DNA of 64,000 nt. It comes from Winogradskyella sediminis. Lineage in GTDB: Bacteria; Bacteroidota; Bacteroidia; Flavobacteriales; Flavobacteriaceae. Position numbers and translations under genes: made by a program. Numbering within the stretch: the first letter of the stretch is position 1; every line of letters begins with the position of its first letter. Location: NCBI RefSeq assembly GCF_003387355.1, contig NZ_QUNH01000002.1, forward strand, positions 599,606 to 663,605, read 5' to 3'. A model generated the notes under the pieces. That model saw only the letters and a program-made list of their open reading frames with translations, was not told the origin of the DNA and did no database searches. Below, in pieces: positions 17,095 through 25,641 of the stretch.

Positions 17095-17670
17095 TTAAGA
17101 ATCTTTATTCGGAATCCATTTTATTTCTTCAGCATGTAAGTCATGTGACAACTTCCGTGCCAACACAAAAAGGTAGTCAGATAGTCTATTAATGTACATT
17201 AAAGTTTCGGGTTGAAACGGTTCTAAGTCATTAAGGTGCGAGGCTAAACGCTCGGCTCTACGGCACACGGTACGTGCAATGTGACAGAATGACACCGTTT
17301 GATGTCCGCCAGGCAACACAAAATGCGTCATAGGAGGTAAGCTGTCTTCCATAAGGTCCATTTCTTTTTCAAGTTTCTCTATATCTTCGTTAGAAATCTT
17401 CGGAATATTTAATCGGGCTTTACCATTTTTCAATAGAGCCTTTTCAGGATCTGTAGCTAAAATAGCACCAACAGTAAATAACCGATCTTGAATATGCATT
17501 AAGGTGTTTTTGTACAATTGATTAATGTCTTGATCTCTAATTAAGCCAATATGCGAGTTAAGCTCGTCTATGGTTCCGTAGCTTTCAATTCTTATATGGT
17601 GCTTAGGAACACGTGTACCACCGAAAAGTGCTGTGGTTCCTTTATCTCCTGTTTTGGTATATACTTTCAT
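17095..17670 (-). CDS. cob(I)alamin adenosyltransferase, PduO type
   Basis: A 191-residue enzyme that transfers the adenosyl group of ATP to cob(I)alamin, making coenzyme B12. The start is set at the ATG at 17670 (MKVYTKTGDKGTT), the normal family N-terminus; a GTG at 17676 would add two residues. The ATP-binding N-terminal motif TKTGDKGTTALFGG, the SYGTIDELNSHIG segment and the conserved CRRAERL motif near residue 140 are visible. A TAACTTTG on the minus strand (17676-17683) would place the transcription start at or next to the ATG, so the message may be leaderless. No B12 riboswitch was seen. Confidence 0.95.
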   Translation of the reverse strand: MKVYTKTGDKGTTALFGGTRVPKHHIRIESYGTIDELNSHIGLIRDQDINQLYKNTLMHIQDRLFTVGAILATDPEKALLKNGKARLNIPKISNEDIEKLEKEMDLMEDSLPPMTHFVLPGGHQTVSFCHIARTVCRRAERLASHLNDLEPFQPETLMYINRLSDYLFVLARKLSHDLHAEEIKWIPNKDS

Positions 17671-18023
17671 GTTCACAAAGTTAAGTGTTATGAGATAAAA
17701 GTGATGCGGGAAATTTGGAAATTTTGAGAGTCAAGAGTCAAGAGTCAAGAGTCAAGAGTCAAGAATAAAGAAAATAGAGAAAAGCGTTTAGAGGATTTAG
17801 TTGAGGATTGATTATGTTGAGTTAAGAGACAAGAATTGATGGTTGGTGGTTGATAGTTTTTGGTCTTAGGAAATAGACAGGATGTAGGAATCAAGAGCTA
17901 AGATACAAGAGAATAAAAGATTGATTAATAGTATAAGATAAAAGTTTTAATTGCGGAATAACTATGTTAACTAACAACTAACAACTAACAACTAACAACT
18001 AACAACTAACAACTAACAACTAA
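17671..18023. other. intergenic stretch with heptamer repeats
   Basis: These 353 bases lie between the LolD-like gene and the adenosyltransferase gene on the minus strand. They carry two heptamer tandem arrays (17728-17762 and 17969-18024) and low-complexity, purine-rich sequence between them. No gene is seen. Confidence 0.6.
17728..17762. repeat. five tandem copies of the heptamer GAGTCAA
   Basis: Five perfect 7-base units run head to tail (TTGACTC on the minus strand), followed by a degenerate sixth unit. The array lies 58 bases upstream of the adenosyltransferase start codon. Confidence 0.85.
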
Positions 18024-18024
18024 C
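17969..18024. repeat. eight tandem copies of the heptamer AACTAAC
   Basis: Eight near-perfect 7-base units (the first degenerate by one base pair at its edge) run up to the TAG stop codon of the LolD-like gene. In the direction of that gene they read as repeats of TTGTTAG directly after the stop. Confidence 0.85.
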
Positions 18025-18713
18025 TACTGATTAAACGTATCACTCTCAATAATACCATCACGTAATCGAATTACACGTTTTGCATGTGCTGCGATATCTT
18101 CTTCGTGAGTGACCATAATTACCGTGTTTCCTGAAGCGTGAATTTGATCGAATAGTGCCATGATTTCGGTACCTGTTTTTGAATCTAAATTACCAGTAGG
18201 TTCATCGGCTAAGATGATGGAAGGTTTATTAACTAAGGCTCTTCCTACCGCAACACGTTGCCGTTGACCACCAGAAAGTTGATTGGGTTTGTGGTCCATA
18301 CGGTCTGCTAAACCCACATCGGTAAGTACTTCTGTGGCACGTGAAATACGTTCTTTTTTAGAAGCACCTGCGTATACCATTGGCAATGCAACATTGTCTA
18401 AGGCTGTGGTTCTAGGAAGTAAGTTAAATGTTTGAAATACAAAACCAATTTCTGTGTTTCTGATGTCGGCGAGTTCATCGTCAGACATTTGGCTAACATC
18501 ATTTCCATTTAAATTGTAAGAGCCTGCTGTAGGTGTATCTAGGCAGCCTAATAAATTCATTAATGTTGATTTTCCTGAACCCGATGGTCCCATAATAGCA
18601 ACATATTCGCCACGCTTAATATCTAAATCGATGCCTTTGAGCACATGAACGATTTCTTGTCCGAGTTTAAAATCTCTAATAATATTTCTAATTTCAATGA
18701 CGTTGGCACTCAT
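18024..18713 (-). CDS. ABC transporter ATPase, LolD/MacB type
   Basis: A 229-residue ATP-binding subunit of a type VII (MacB/LolCDE-like) ABC system. Walker A is at 42-50 (GPSGSGKST), the signature LSGGQ at 146-150, and the Walker B and catalytic Glu at about 166-171 (ILADEPTG); H203 is the switch histidine. Proteins of this group energise lipoprotein release or export of peptides and drugs. No permease gene adjoins it in this window, so its partner is elsewhere. The stop codon merges with an array of heptamer repeats. Confidence 0.93.
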   Translation of the reverse strand: MSANVIEIRNIIRDFKLGQEIVHVLKGIDLDIKRGEYVAIMGPSGSGKSTLMNLLGCLDTPTAGSYNLNGNDVSQMSDDELADIRNTEIGFVFQTFNLLPRTTALDNVALPMVYAGASKKERISRATEVLTDVGLADRMDHKPNQLSGGQRQRVAVGRALVNKPSIILADEPTGNLDSKTGTEIMALFDQIHASGNTVIMVTHEEDIAAHAKRVIRLRDGIIESDTFNQ

Positions 18714-18800
18714 AAATAAATGATGTTGTGGCTTAAATCTTTTGCAAGATATAAGAATTAAAAAACGATTCTCAAATAAGACGTTAAAGTTGTCCCTTTG

Positions 18801-19571
18801 TTACATTCTAATTTTAAAATGTTCTTTTGCTTGTTCTCTTCTAAAAAACACAAATCCTAAATGAAAAGTATCTACCGTAACCGTCACAGAATGATGGTTT
18901 TTAATATATGTCCAAGCTTCAGTCATTTCTTTAGACCAATAAATGTCGTCAAAAACAAAAACAGAATCATTATGTGCTTTGGGTAAAAGGGTTTCGAAAT
19001 ATGTAATAGTGGCTTCTTTGTTATGGTGACCATCAAAAAAAACAAGATCATAGCGGTCTTCTTTTAATTCAGGAATCGATTTAGAAAAATCACCCACTAA
19101 AAATTTGATATTTTCAATATGGTGTTGTTTAAGTTTCGATTTTGAAAAAGCAGCAGTATTTGAGCAACCTTCAATAGTGGTGATTTTAGCATTACGATCA
19201 GCTAAGGCTAATGCATAAGTTCCCATACCTAAAGAGGTGCCGAGTTCCAGTCCCTTTTTAATCGTAAAATATGTTGAAACGCGGTATAGTAACTTAGCAT
19301 CTTTAATAGAACTACTAGATACTTTTGCCATCTTACTAACCGCTCTCTGTTGGGCATCTAAAGTTTTAGAGCCTTCGCCTAGGTCTGTAATTTGTAATAT
19401 TGTTTTTGAGTTGCTTAACTCGCTTTTATACCGTTTAAGTTTTGCATAGGCCTCATGTGTTGTTTTATCATAAAGACATTTGGTGACAAAGTGATAAACA
19501 AAAGGAGAGTGCACACCATGTTGGTTGGTGGCACGTAAGAGAAATTTTATATATGCTTTAATTTGGTACAC
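18801..19571 (-). CDS. class I SAM-dependent methyltransferase
   Basis: A 256-residue soluble protein with a Rossmann-like methyltransferase core. Motif I is ELGTSLGMGT at 109-118; a conserved acidic residue after the second strand (E134 in TIEG) should bind the ribose of SAM; and DLVFFDGHH at about 175-183 resembles the metal-binding DxxHH-like turn of O-methyltransferases. The N-terminal 90 residues (HGVHSPFVYHFV) are typical of a Bacteroidota subgroup. The acceptor is unknown. It stands between the LolD-like and ABC-F genes on the same strand. Confidence 0.88.
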   Translation of the reverse strand: MYQIKAYIKFLLRATNQHGVHSPFVYHFVTKCLYDKTTHEAYAKLKRYKSELSNSKTILQITDLGEGSKTLDAQQRAVSKMAKVSSSSIKDAKLLYRVSTYFTIKKGLELGTSLGMGTYALALADRNAKITTIEGCSNTAAFSKSKLKQHHIENIKFLVGDFSKSIPELKEDRYDLVFFDGHHNKEATITYFETLLPKAHNDSVFVFDDIYWSKEMTEAWTYIKNHHSVTVTVDTFHLGFVFFRREQAKEHFKIRM

Positions 19572-19643
19572 GTTTTAGTTTCAAAATTACAAACTTTCGA
19601 AATTAGAATGTTTTACAGTTTATAACGATTTCATCTTGTAAGT

Positions 19644-21506
19644 TTACCCTTCTAATTTTTCAGCTAACTCAAACCAACGCATTTCTTTTTCTTCAATGTT
19701 ATCAATAATAACTTGCAGTTGTTCTGAAAGTTTGTTGATTTCATCTTGACTTAAATCAGGATTCAAAAACTTTTCTTCTAATGCCATTTTATCGAGTTCT
19801 AAAGCTCTTATTTTTGAAGTTAAATTTTTATACTCTTTTTGTTCGTTGTAGTTGAGTTTATTAACCTCGTTTTGTTTTTCGGCTTTTGTGTTATCCGTTT
19901 TTTCTACGATCTCTATTTGCTTAGGTTGACTACTGTCATAAGCTCTGAAATCTGAATAATTACCAGGGAAATCATCGACAACACCTTGACCTCTAAATAC
20001 AAATAAATGATCGACTATTTTATCCATAAAATAACGGTCGTGAGAGACCACCAATAGTACACCAGGAAAATCCATTAAGAAATCTTCAAGAACATTTAGG
20101 GTAACAATATCTAAATCGTTTGTTGGTTCATCTAAGATTAATACGTTAGGGTTTTGAATTAAAACGGTGCATAAATACAATCGTTTTTGTTCGCCACCAC
20201 TGAGTTTTTCAACAAAATCCCATTGTTTTTTTTTATCGAATAAAAACTTCTCTAGCAGTTGTTGTGCGCTAATTTGTCTTCCTTTGGCTAATGGAATATA
20301 CTCGCCAAACTCTTTAATAACGTCGATCACTTTTTGGTTAGGCTTGGCTTTAATACCACCTTGAGTGTAATAGCCAATTTTAACAGTTTCGCCTATTACA
20401 ACTTTTCCGTTATCTGGTTGTGTGGTTTGGGTGAGTAGGTTTAAGAATGTAGACTTGCCTGTTCCGTTTTTTCCAATAATACCAATACGTTCGCCTTTTT
20501 TAAAGGTGTATTCAAAACCGTCTAATATTGTTTTATCTTTAAACGCTTTAGAGACGTTATGAAATTCTATGATTTTGCTTCCCAACCGTTCCATATTAAT
20601 GTCTAATTCAATGGTGTGGTCGTTACGACGTTGGTGAGCTTTAGATTTTATTTCCGAAAAGTCATCAATTCTACTTTTGGATTTTGTGGTACGTGCTTTA
20701 GGTTGGCGACGCATCCAATTGAGTTCTTTTTTATACAGCTGTTTTGCTTTGCCAACTTCTGTCGCTTGATTTTCTATTCGCGCTTCTTTCTTTTCTAAAT
20801 AGTAAGAGTAATTACCTTTATAGGTAAACAGTTCGCCATGATCTAATTCTATAATTTCGTTACAAACACGTTCTAAAAAGTAGCGGTCGTGTGTAACCAT
20901 AAACAAGGTTTGTTGTGTTTTTGCGAAATAGTCTTCTAACCATTCTATCATTTCTAAGTCGAGGTGGTTAGTTGGTTCATCAAGAATTAAAATATCTGGT
21001 TGACTTAGAAGTGCTTGAGCTAACGCTAAACGTTTTTTTTGTCCACCTGACAATGTGCCTACTTTTAAAGTTAGGTCATCGAGTTTTAGTTGCGATAGTG
21101 TTTGTTGGTATTGTGTTTCAAACTCCCAAGCATTATGACGATCCATAGCTTCAAAAGCATTTTGGTAAGCATCGACATCTTCTGGGTTTTTTAATGCCGC
21201 TTCATAAGCTTCAATAATTTTTAAAACAGGAATATCGGAGGCTAGAATAGTTTCTTCAAGCGAACGTTTAGGATCTAAATCTGGTTCTTGGTCTAAGAAG
21301 GCTAAGCGCAGTCCTTTTCTAATGACGATTTGGCCATCATCAGGTGCTTCTTTTCCTGCTAAAATTTTTAAAATTGAGGTTTTTCCACTTCCATTTTTGG
21401 CTACAAAAGCAATTTTTTGATCTTTATGGATGCTGAACGACAAATCTTTAAAGAGTACAAGCTCTCCAAAAGATTTTGAGATATTTTCTACGTTGAGATA
21501 ATTCAA
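19644..21506 (-). CDS. ABC-F family ATPase, Uup-like
   Basis: A 620-residue soluble protein with two ABC ATPase domains and no membrane part. The first Walker A is at about 37-44 (KNGSGKTS) with the signature LSGGQKKRLAL; the second Walker A is GKNGTGKST with signature LSGGEQKRLYL. Both Walker B boxes read LILDEPTN(H/D)LD, the ABC-F form. The linker between them is basic (RRQPKARTTKSKSR), and the last 80 residues form a coiled coil, as in Uup. The family acts on the ribosome; Uup-type members are linked to ribosome and DNA-transposition phenotypes. The promoter is not clear. Confidence 0.92.
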   Translation of the reverse strand: MNYLNVENISKSFGELVLFKDLSFSIHKDQKIAFVAKNGSGKTSILKILAGKEAPDDGQIVIRKGLRLAFLDQEPDLDPKRSLEETILASDIPVLKIIEAYEAALKNPEDVDAYQNAFEAMDRHNAWEFETQYQQTLSQLKLDDLTLKVGTLSGGQKKRLALAQALLSQPDILILDEPTNHLDLEMIEWLEDYFAKTQQTLFMVTHDRYFLERVCNEIIELDHGELFTYKGNYSYYLEKKEARIENQATEVGKAKQLYKKELNWMRRQPKARTTKSKSRIDDFSEIKSKAHQRRNDHTIELDINMERLGSKIIEFHNVSKAFKDKTILDGFEYTFKKGERIGIIGKNGTGKSTFLNLLTQTTQPDNGKVVIGETVKIGYYTQGGIKAKPNQKVIDVIKEFGEYIPLAKGRQISAQQLLEKFLFDKKKQWDFVEKLSGGEQKRLYLCTVLIQNPNVLILDEPTNDLDIVTLNVLEDFLMDFPGVLLVVSHDRYFMDKIVDHLFVFRGQGVVDDFPGNYSDFRAYDSSQPKQIEIVEKTDNTKAEKQNEVNKLNYNEQKEYKNLTSKIRALELDKMALEEKFLNPDLSQDEINKLSEQLQVIIDNIEEKEMRWFELAEKLEG

Positions 21507-21556
21507 ACTGTGTTTTTTTACAAAGAACGGAAATAAACCAAAAAGAATCGTATTAG

Positions 21557-21587
21557 TTTTGATATTAGTGTTGATACATTATATTTG
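21557..21587 (+). promoter_or_regulatory. Bacteroidota promoter at the head of the polysaccharide locus
   Basis: TTTTG at 21557-21561 is followed after 18 bases by TATATTTG at 21580-21587, a perfect TAnnTTTG. The expected start of transcription is about 16 bases before the ATG at 21610, so the longer reading frame from 21559 is not the coding start. Confidence 0.65.
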
Positions 21588-21609
21588 TGTTCAAAGATCT
21601 ATTGAATTT

Positions 21610-22410
21610 ATGAAGCGTATAAAGCTTTTAATTTTTGTATTAAGTTGTATTATTGTATCGTCTTGCATCCCTCATAAAGACACTGTTTACCTTCAGATTA
21701 AGGATGGCGCTTTAAACGATACTATTCCTAATAATCTTGTTGAAATTCAGAAGCCTTATCGTGTTCAGGTAAATGATATTCTGAATATTCGTGTAAAAGC
21801 ACTCGACCAAGAAACCGTATCTATTCTGAATCCTACAGGTGAAGGCAACTTAAATGCTAGTAGTGCAGAGCGCGCTTTTTTTGATGGTTTTACTGTAGAT
21901 GTGCATGGTAATGTTCGAATACCAACACTAGGTTATATTAATGTTTTAGGTTTCACAACTGAAGAGATTGAGAAAAAAATAGAAGCACAGCTTTTAGAAG
22001 AACAATTTAAGGAAACGGCTAATATTTTTGTGACTGTGAAACTAGCAGGATTAAGATATACAGCTAGTGGTGAGATCGGTAGTCCTGGAAGCCAAGTCTT
22101 ATTTACTGAACGTGTTAATGTCTTTGAAGCTATTGCTAATGCTGGTGAAATTCCTTTAACCGGTAACAAAAAAGACGTGAAAATTATTAGGCAATATCCG
22201 CAAGGGCAAAAAATACATAGTTTAGATTTAACAGATATAAAGGTCATGCAATCACCTTATTATTATATTCAGCCTAATGATATTATCTACGTAGAGCCAT
22301 TAAAACAGAAGTCTATAGGTACAGGAGAGACTGCACTTTCTAGTATTACTGCGATTGCATCTATTGTTTCTCTTATTTCTACTGCAGTTTTGCTATCTAC
22401 TAGACTATAA
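21610..22410 (+). CDS. polysaccharide export lipoprotein, Wza-like
   Basis: A 266-residue outer-membrane lipoprotein of the polysaccharide biosynthesis/export (Wza) family. It forms the secretin-like channel by which the glycan leaves the cell. The start is the ATG at 21610, after the promoter. The signal peptide (MKRIKLLIFVLSCIIVSSC) has a lipobox ending at Cys19. The Poly_export domain starts at YRVQVNDILNIRVKA, and the SLBB-like beta-grasp domain follows, with the TASGEIGSPGSQ segment. The C-terminal helix (SSITAIASIVSLISTAVLL) can span the outer membrane. Six bases separate it from the kinase gene, so they are co-transcribed. Confidence 0.93.
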   Translation: MKRIKLLIFVLSCIIVSSCIPHKDTVYLQIKDGALNDTIPNNLVEIQKPYRVQVNDILNIRVKALDQETVSILNPTGEGNLNASSAERAFFDGFTVDVHGNVRIPTLGYINVLGFTTEEIEKKIEAQLLEEQFKETANIFVTVKLAGLRYTASGEIGSPGSQVLFTERVNVFEAIANAGEIPLTGNKKDVKIIRQYPQGQKIHSLDLTDIKVMQSPYYYIQPNDIIYVEPLKQKSIGTGETALSSITAIASIVSLISTAVLLSTRL

Positions 22411-22416
22411 TTACTT

Positions 22417-24897
22417 ATGACAGATTACGACGAAATAGAAGATCAAGATTCTCAAAGTATCAGTTTTGATTTTAGAGGTTATCTTTTTAAGGTTTTAAAC
22501 CTATGGAAATTTGTGTTGATTAGCATTGGTGCTGCGATGTTAATCGCTTACTTTATTAATGTTAGAAAGCAAAATGTTTATCGTTTAGAATCTTTAATTT
22601 CCATCGAAAACGATCAGAACCCTTTTTTTACAGCGAATACAAGTATCTCTTTTAATTGGGGAGGAACATCTGGAAAAGTAGGCAAAATTATGACCGCTAT
22701 TAAAACGCGTACTCATAATGAAATCGTAGTAGATTCACTTCAATATTATATGAATTACCTGGAAGAAGGTAAGTACAGGAAAATAGATATATATAAAAGT
22801 GCACCTTTTGAATTTATTATTGATAAATCTAAACCTCAGGTTCTTAATTACCCGGTTGGTATTCGGTTTTTAAGTGCTGATGAGTTTGAGATCTTTACAG
22901 AGTTTGAAGGCTCAATAGCTTCTGCACAAAGGTTTGGAGATAAATCTAAAACTAAGGTTGAAATGCCGAGCGGTGTTTTTTCTCAACGGTTTAAAAATAA
23001 AGATACTATTAGTTTGCCTTTTTTGAATGGGCAAATAGTTGTTAAACCTTCTCATAAGATTAAATCTGGAGCAGAATATTTTCTTCAGTTTAGTGATTTC
23101 GATGGGGTTGTAAATGGATTTAAATCTAAAGTAGAGATTACTCCAGTAGGGACTTCCGCAGGTTCAATTTTGAATTTACAGTTGATTGGTCATAATAAAG
23201 CTAAAATTGTCGATTTTCTAAATGCGACTTCTGAAATTTTGAGTAAAACCGAGTTGAAACGGAAAAACTTATATGCTACTAATACTATAAAATTTATTGA
23301 TAGTAGTTTAGCTGCTGTAAACGTAAATCTCGATGATTATACGGATGAAATGAATTCCTTTAGAAGAGACAACAAAGTGTTTGATGTGAGTTCTGAAATT
23401 TCTCAAATATCAGAAGAGTTACGTCAATTTGAGCTAGAGAAGAGGAATGAAGACACTAAGCTAGAATATTTAAATAATCTTGAACTTTATCTAAATACGA
23501 AGACAAATTACACTAATATAGCTGCACCTACAAGTGTGGGTATCGAAGAAGGAAATGTGCTCAGCGGAGTTTCAAAGATTGTTGCATTGGCGGCAGAACG
23601 TCAAAATTTAGAGTACACCACGAAAGAGGGATCGGATCTTTTTAAAGAGTTGGATCGCCGTATTGATTCTGAGAAAAATGTATTGCTAGAAACTATAGAC
23701 GCTACTAGAGAGACTATTGGAGTAAGAATAAGAACTTTGAATAATAATATTGCGACTTTAGAATCTAAATTGAGCGGATTGCCTGAAGATGAACAACAGT
23801 TTTTAAGGATTCAGCGAAAATTAGATCTCAGTCAGGAAGCTTATGATATTTACTTAGCGAAACGTAGTGAGGCTGCAATTGTCAAAGCAGCGAACATTTC
23901 AGATATCACTATTATAGATGAAGCGAAGGATATTGGAGGCGGACTAATAGGACCTAATAAAAGTCTTAATTATATGATGGCTTTAATGTTAGGCTTCTTT
24001 ATACCTATGCTATTAATTTTTATCGTTTATCTATTAGACAATACTATTCATGGGTCTGATGAGATTGCTCGATTGTCTAAAATTCCGATATTAGGATTAG
24101 TTGGTAAATACCGTTATAAAAATAATTTAGTGGCGTTTGAAAAGCCTAAATCTGCCGTTGCAGAATCGTTTAGAGCTATACGGTCAAGTTTGCAATTTAT
24201 ATTTAAAAATAAGAAAACGGAAGCGGGTGGTGCAGATACTTTAATGATTACCTCTTCTGTAAGTGGTGAAGGAAAGACATTTACATCTATTAATATTGCG
24301 ACTGTTTATGCACTTTCAGGTAAAAAGACCATATTATTAGGATTAGATTTACGTAAGCCAAAAATCTTTGATGATTTTAATATTACTAATGAGAAAGGTG
24401 TAGTTAATTATTTAATAGGGGATGATGAATTTGAGGATATCGTTACTCATACCCATATTGAGAATTTAGATATTATCCCTTCAGGACCTATTCCTCCTAA
24501 CCCTTCTGAATTATTAATGAGTGGTAATTTAAAAGCATTAATTAATAAGCTAAAGCTAGAATACGATATCATTATTTTAGATACTCCTCCTTTAGGTTTA
24601 GTAACGGATGCATTAGAGCTTACACAGTATGCGGATGCTACTATTTTTATGGTTCGCTTAGATTATACCAAGAAAGGTATGCTTCAATTGGTAAACGCTA
24701 AGCAACGTACGGGTGAGCTGAAAAATGTTAATTATGTCCTTAATTTTTACAGGCATAAAAACAATAGTAATTATGGGTATGGCTACGGTTATGGTTACGG
24801 TTATGGCTACGGCTATGGCGTCTATGGTAATGCTTATCACGAAAAAGATAATCAGTCTATATTTAAGAAAATTAAAGCTTTTTTAAGAAGGTTTTAA
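22417..24897 (+). CDS. polysaccharide co-polymerase and tyrosine autokinase, Wzc-like
   Basis: An 826-residue inner-membrane protein that controls chain length and couples synthesis to Wza. There are two membrane segments (about residues 31-50 and 519-540) with a periplasmic Wzz-type domain and coiled coil between them. The cytosolic BY-kinase domain carries Walker A at about 616-621 (SGEGKT), Walker A' at D644 (LLGLDLR) and Walker B at D722 (IIILDTPP). The C-terminus has a tail of eight Tyr-Gly repeats (Y786-Y800) plus Y803 and Y807. These are likely autophosphorylation sites, as in Wzc, although the regularity is unusual. The DNA there is a 6-base tandem repeat. Confidence 0.94.
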   Translation: MTDYDEIEDQDSQSISFDFRGYLFKVLNLWKFVLISIGAAMLIAYFINVRKQNVYRLESLISIENDQNPFFTANTSISFNWGGTSGKVGKIMTAIKTRTHNEIVVDSLQYYMNYLEEGKYRKIDIYKSAPFEFIIDKSKPQVLNYPVGIRFLSADEFEIFTEFEGSIASAQRFGDKSKTKVEMPSGVFSQRFKNKDTISLPFLNGQIVVKPSHKIKSGAEYFLQFSDFDGVVNGFKSKVEITPVGTSAGSILNLQLIGHNKAKIVDFLNATSEILSKTELKRKNLYATNTIKFIDSSLAAVNVNLDDYTDEMNSFRRDNKVFDVSSEISQISEELRQFELEKRNEDTKLEYLNNLELYLNTKTNYTNIAAPTSVGIEEGNVLSGVSKIVALAAERQNLEYTTKEGSDLFKELDRRIDSEKNVLLETIDATRETIGVRIRTLNNNIATLESKLSGLPEDEQQFLRIQRKLDLSQEAYDIYLAKRSEAAIVKAANISDITIIDEAKDIGGGLIGPNKSLNYMMALMLGFFIPMLLIFIVYLLDNTIHGSDEIARLSKIPILGLVGKYRYKNNLVAFEKPKSAVAESFRAIRSSLQFIFKNKKTEAGGADTLMITSSVSGEGKTFTSINIATVYALSGKKTILLGLDLRKPKIFDDFNITNEKGVVNYLIGDDEFEDIVTHTHIENLDIIPSGPIPPNPSELLMSGNLKALINKLKLEYDIIILDTPPLGLVTDALELTQYADATIFMVRLDYTKKGMLQLVNAKQRTGELKNVNYVLNFYRHKNNSNYGYGYGYGYGYGYGYGVYGNAYHEKDNQSIFKKIKAFLRRF

Positions 24898-25050
24898 TTT
24901 TAGCTATTAGACTTTGCTTATTAGCTGTTAAGTGGGTGGGCTTGGTTGTGAGTGTTTTAACTTAAATTATAATACTAAAAACGTAATCAATTTCTTTTTT
25001 CAGTCATGGATTGCGCCATTAGATTTAAGGTGTTTTTTAACTACATATGA

Positions 25051-25641
25051 ATGATAAGTAAAAGTCAGCTTCGTTTTAAACGTATATTTGATGTTGTTCT
25101 GGTTGTGCTATGCTTACCTTTACTCTTTATTCCTATTTTATTATTAGTCCTTATTGCTACAATAGATACCAAAACCTGGGGCATCTATTCTCAACTTCGG
25201 GTTGGACAATATGGAAAACTTTTTAAGATATATAAAATTAGAACTTTAGCTGATGGTGAACACCAATTAGGAGGACTGATTAATCATGCCACTTGCATTG
25301 GTCGTTTTTTAAGACGTAGTAAGTTAAATGAGTTACCGCAATTATATAATGTCTTTATTGGTGATATGAGTCTTGTAGGTCCGAGGCCTGATCTGCCTGG
25401 TTTTGCAGATACATTAAATGGAAAGAATCGTATAATTTTAATGGTTAAGCCAGGGATTACAGGACCAGCCTCCATAAAATATAGGGATGAAGAAGCGCTT
25501 TTGGCACAACAAAAAGATCCTGAGCATTATAATAGAGCGATTATTTGGGTAGATAAAGTAAAAATCAATAAAAAGTATGTTGAAAATTACAGTTTTTACT
25601 TAGATTTGACACTGATTTTAAAATCCTTAATACATAAATGA
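25051..25641 (+). CDS. small initiating sugar-phosphate transferase (bacterial sugar transferase)
   Basis: A 196-residue membrane enzyme of the PglC/WbaP catalytic type. It transfers a sugar-1-phosphate onto undecaprenyl phosphate and starts the repeat unit. One re-entrant hydrophobic segment (about residues 13-37) is followed by the catalytic region: KIYKIRTL, RRSKLNELPQLYNVF and GDMSLVGPRPDLP. No N-terminal membrane domain is present, so it is the minimal form. A second, full-length enzyme of this class is encoded at 61584. It overlaps the dehydrogenase gene by four bases, which indicates tight coupling. Confidence 0.92.
   Translation: MISKSQLRFKRIFDVVLVVLCLPLLFIPILLLVLIATIDTKTWGIYSQLRVGQYGKLFKIYKIRTLADGEHQLGGLINHATCIGRFLRRSKLNELPQLYNVFIGDMSLVGPRPDLPGFADTLNGKNRIILMVKPGITGPASIKYRDEEALLAQQKDPEHYNRAIIWVDKVKINKKYVENYSFYLDLTLILKSLIHK

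Noticed and set aside
24658-24840. Minus-strand Ile/Val/Thr-rich frame opposite the Tyr-Gly tail
   Set aside because: It is the complement of the 6-base tandem repeat, not a gene.
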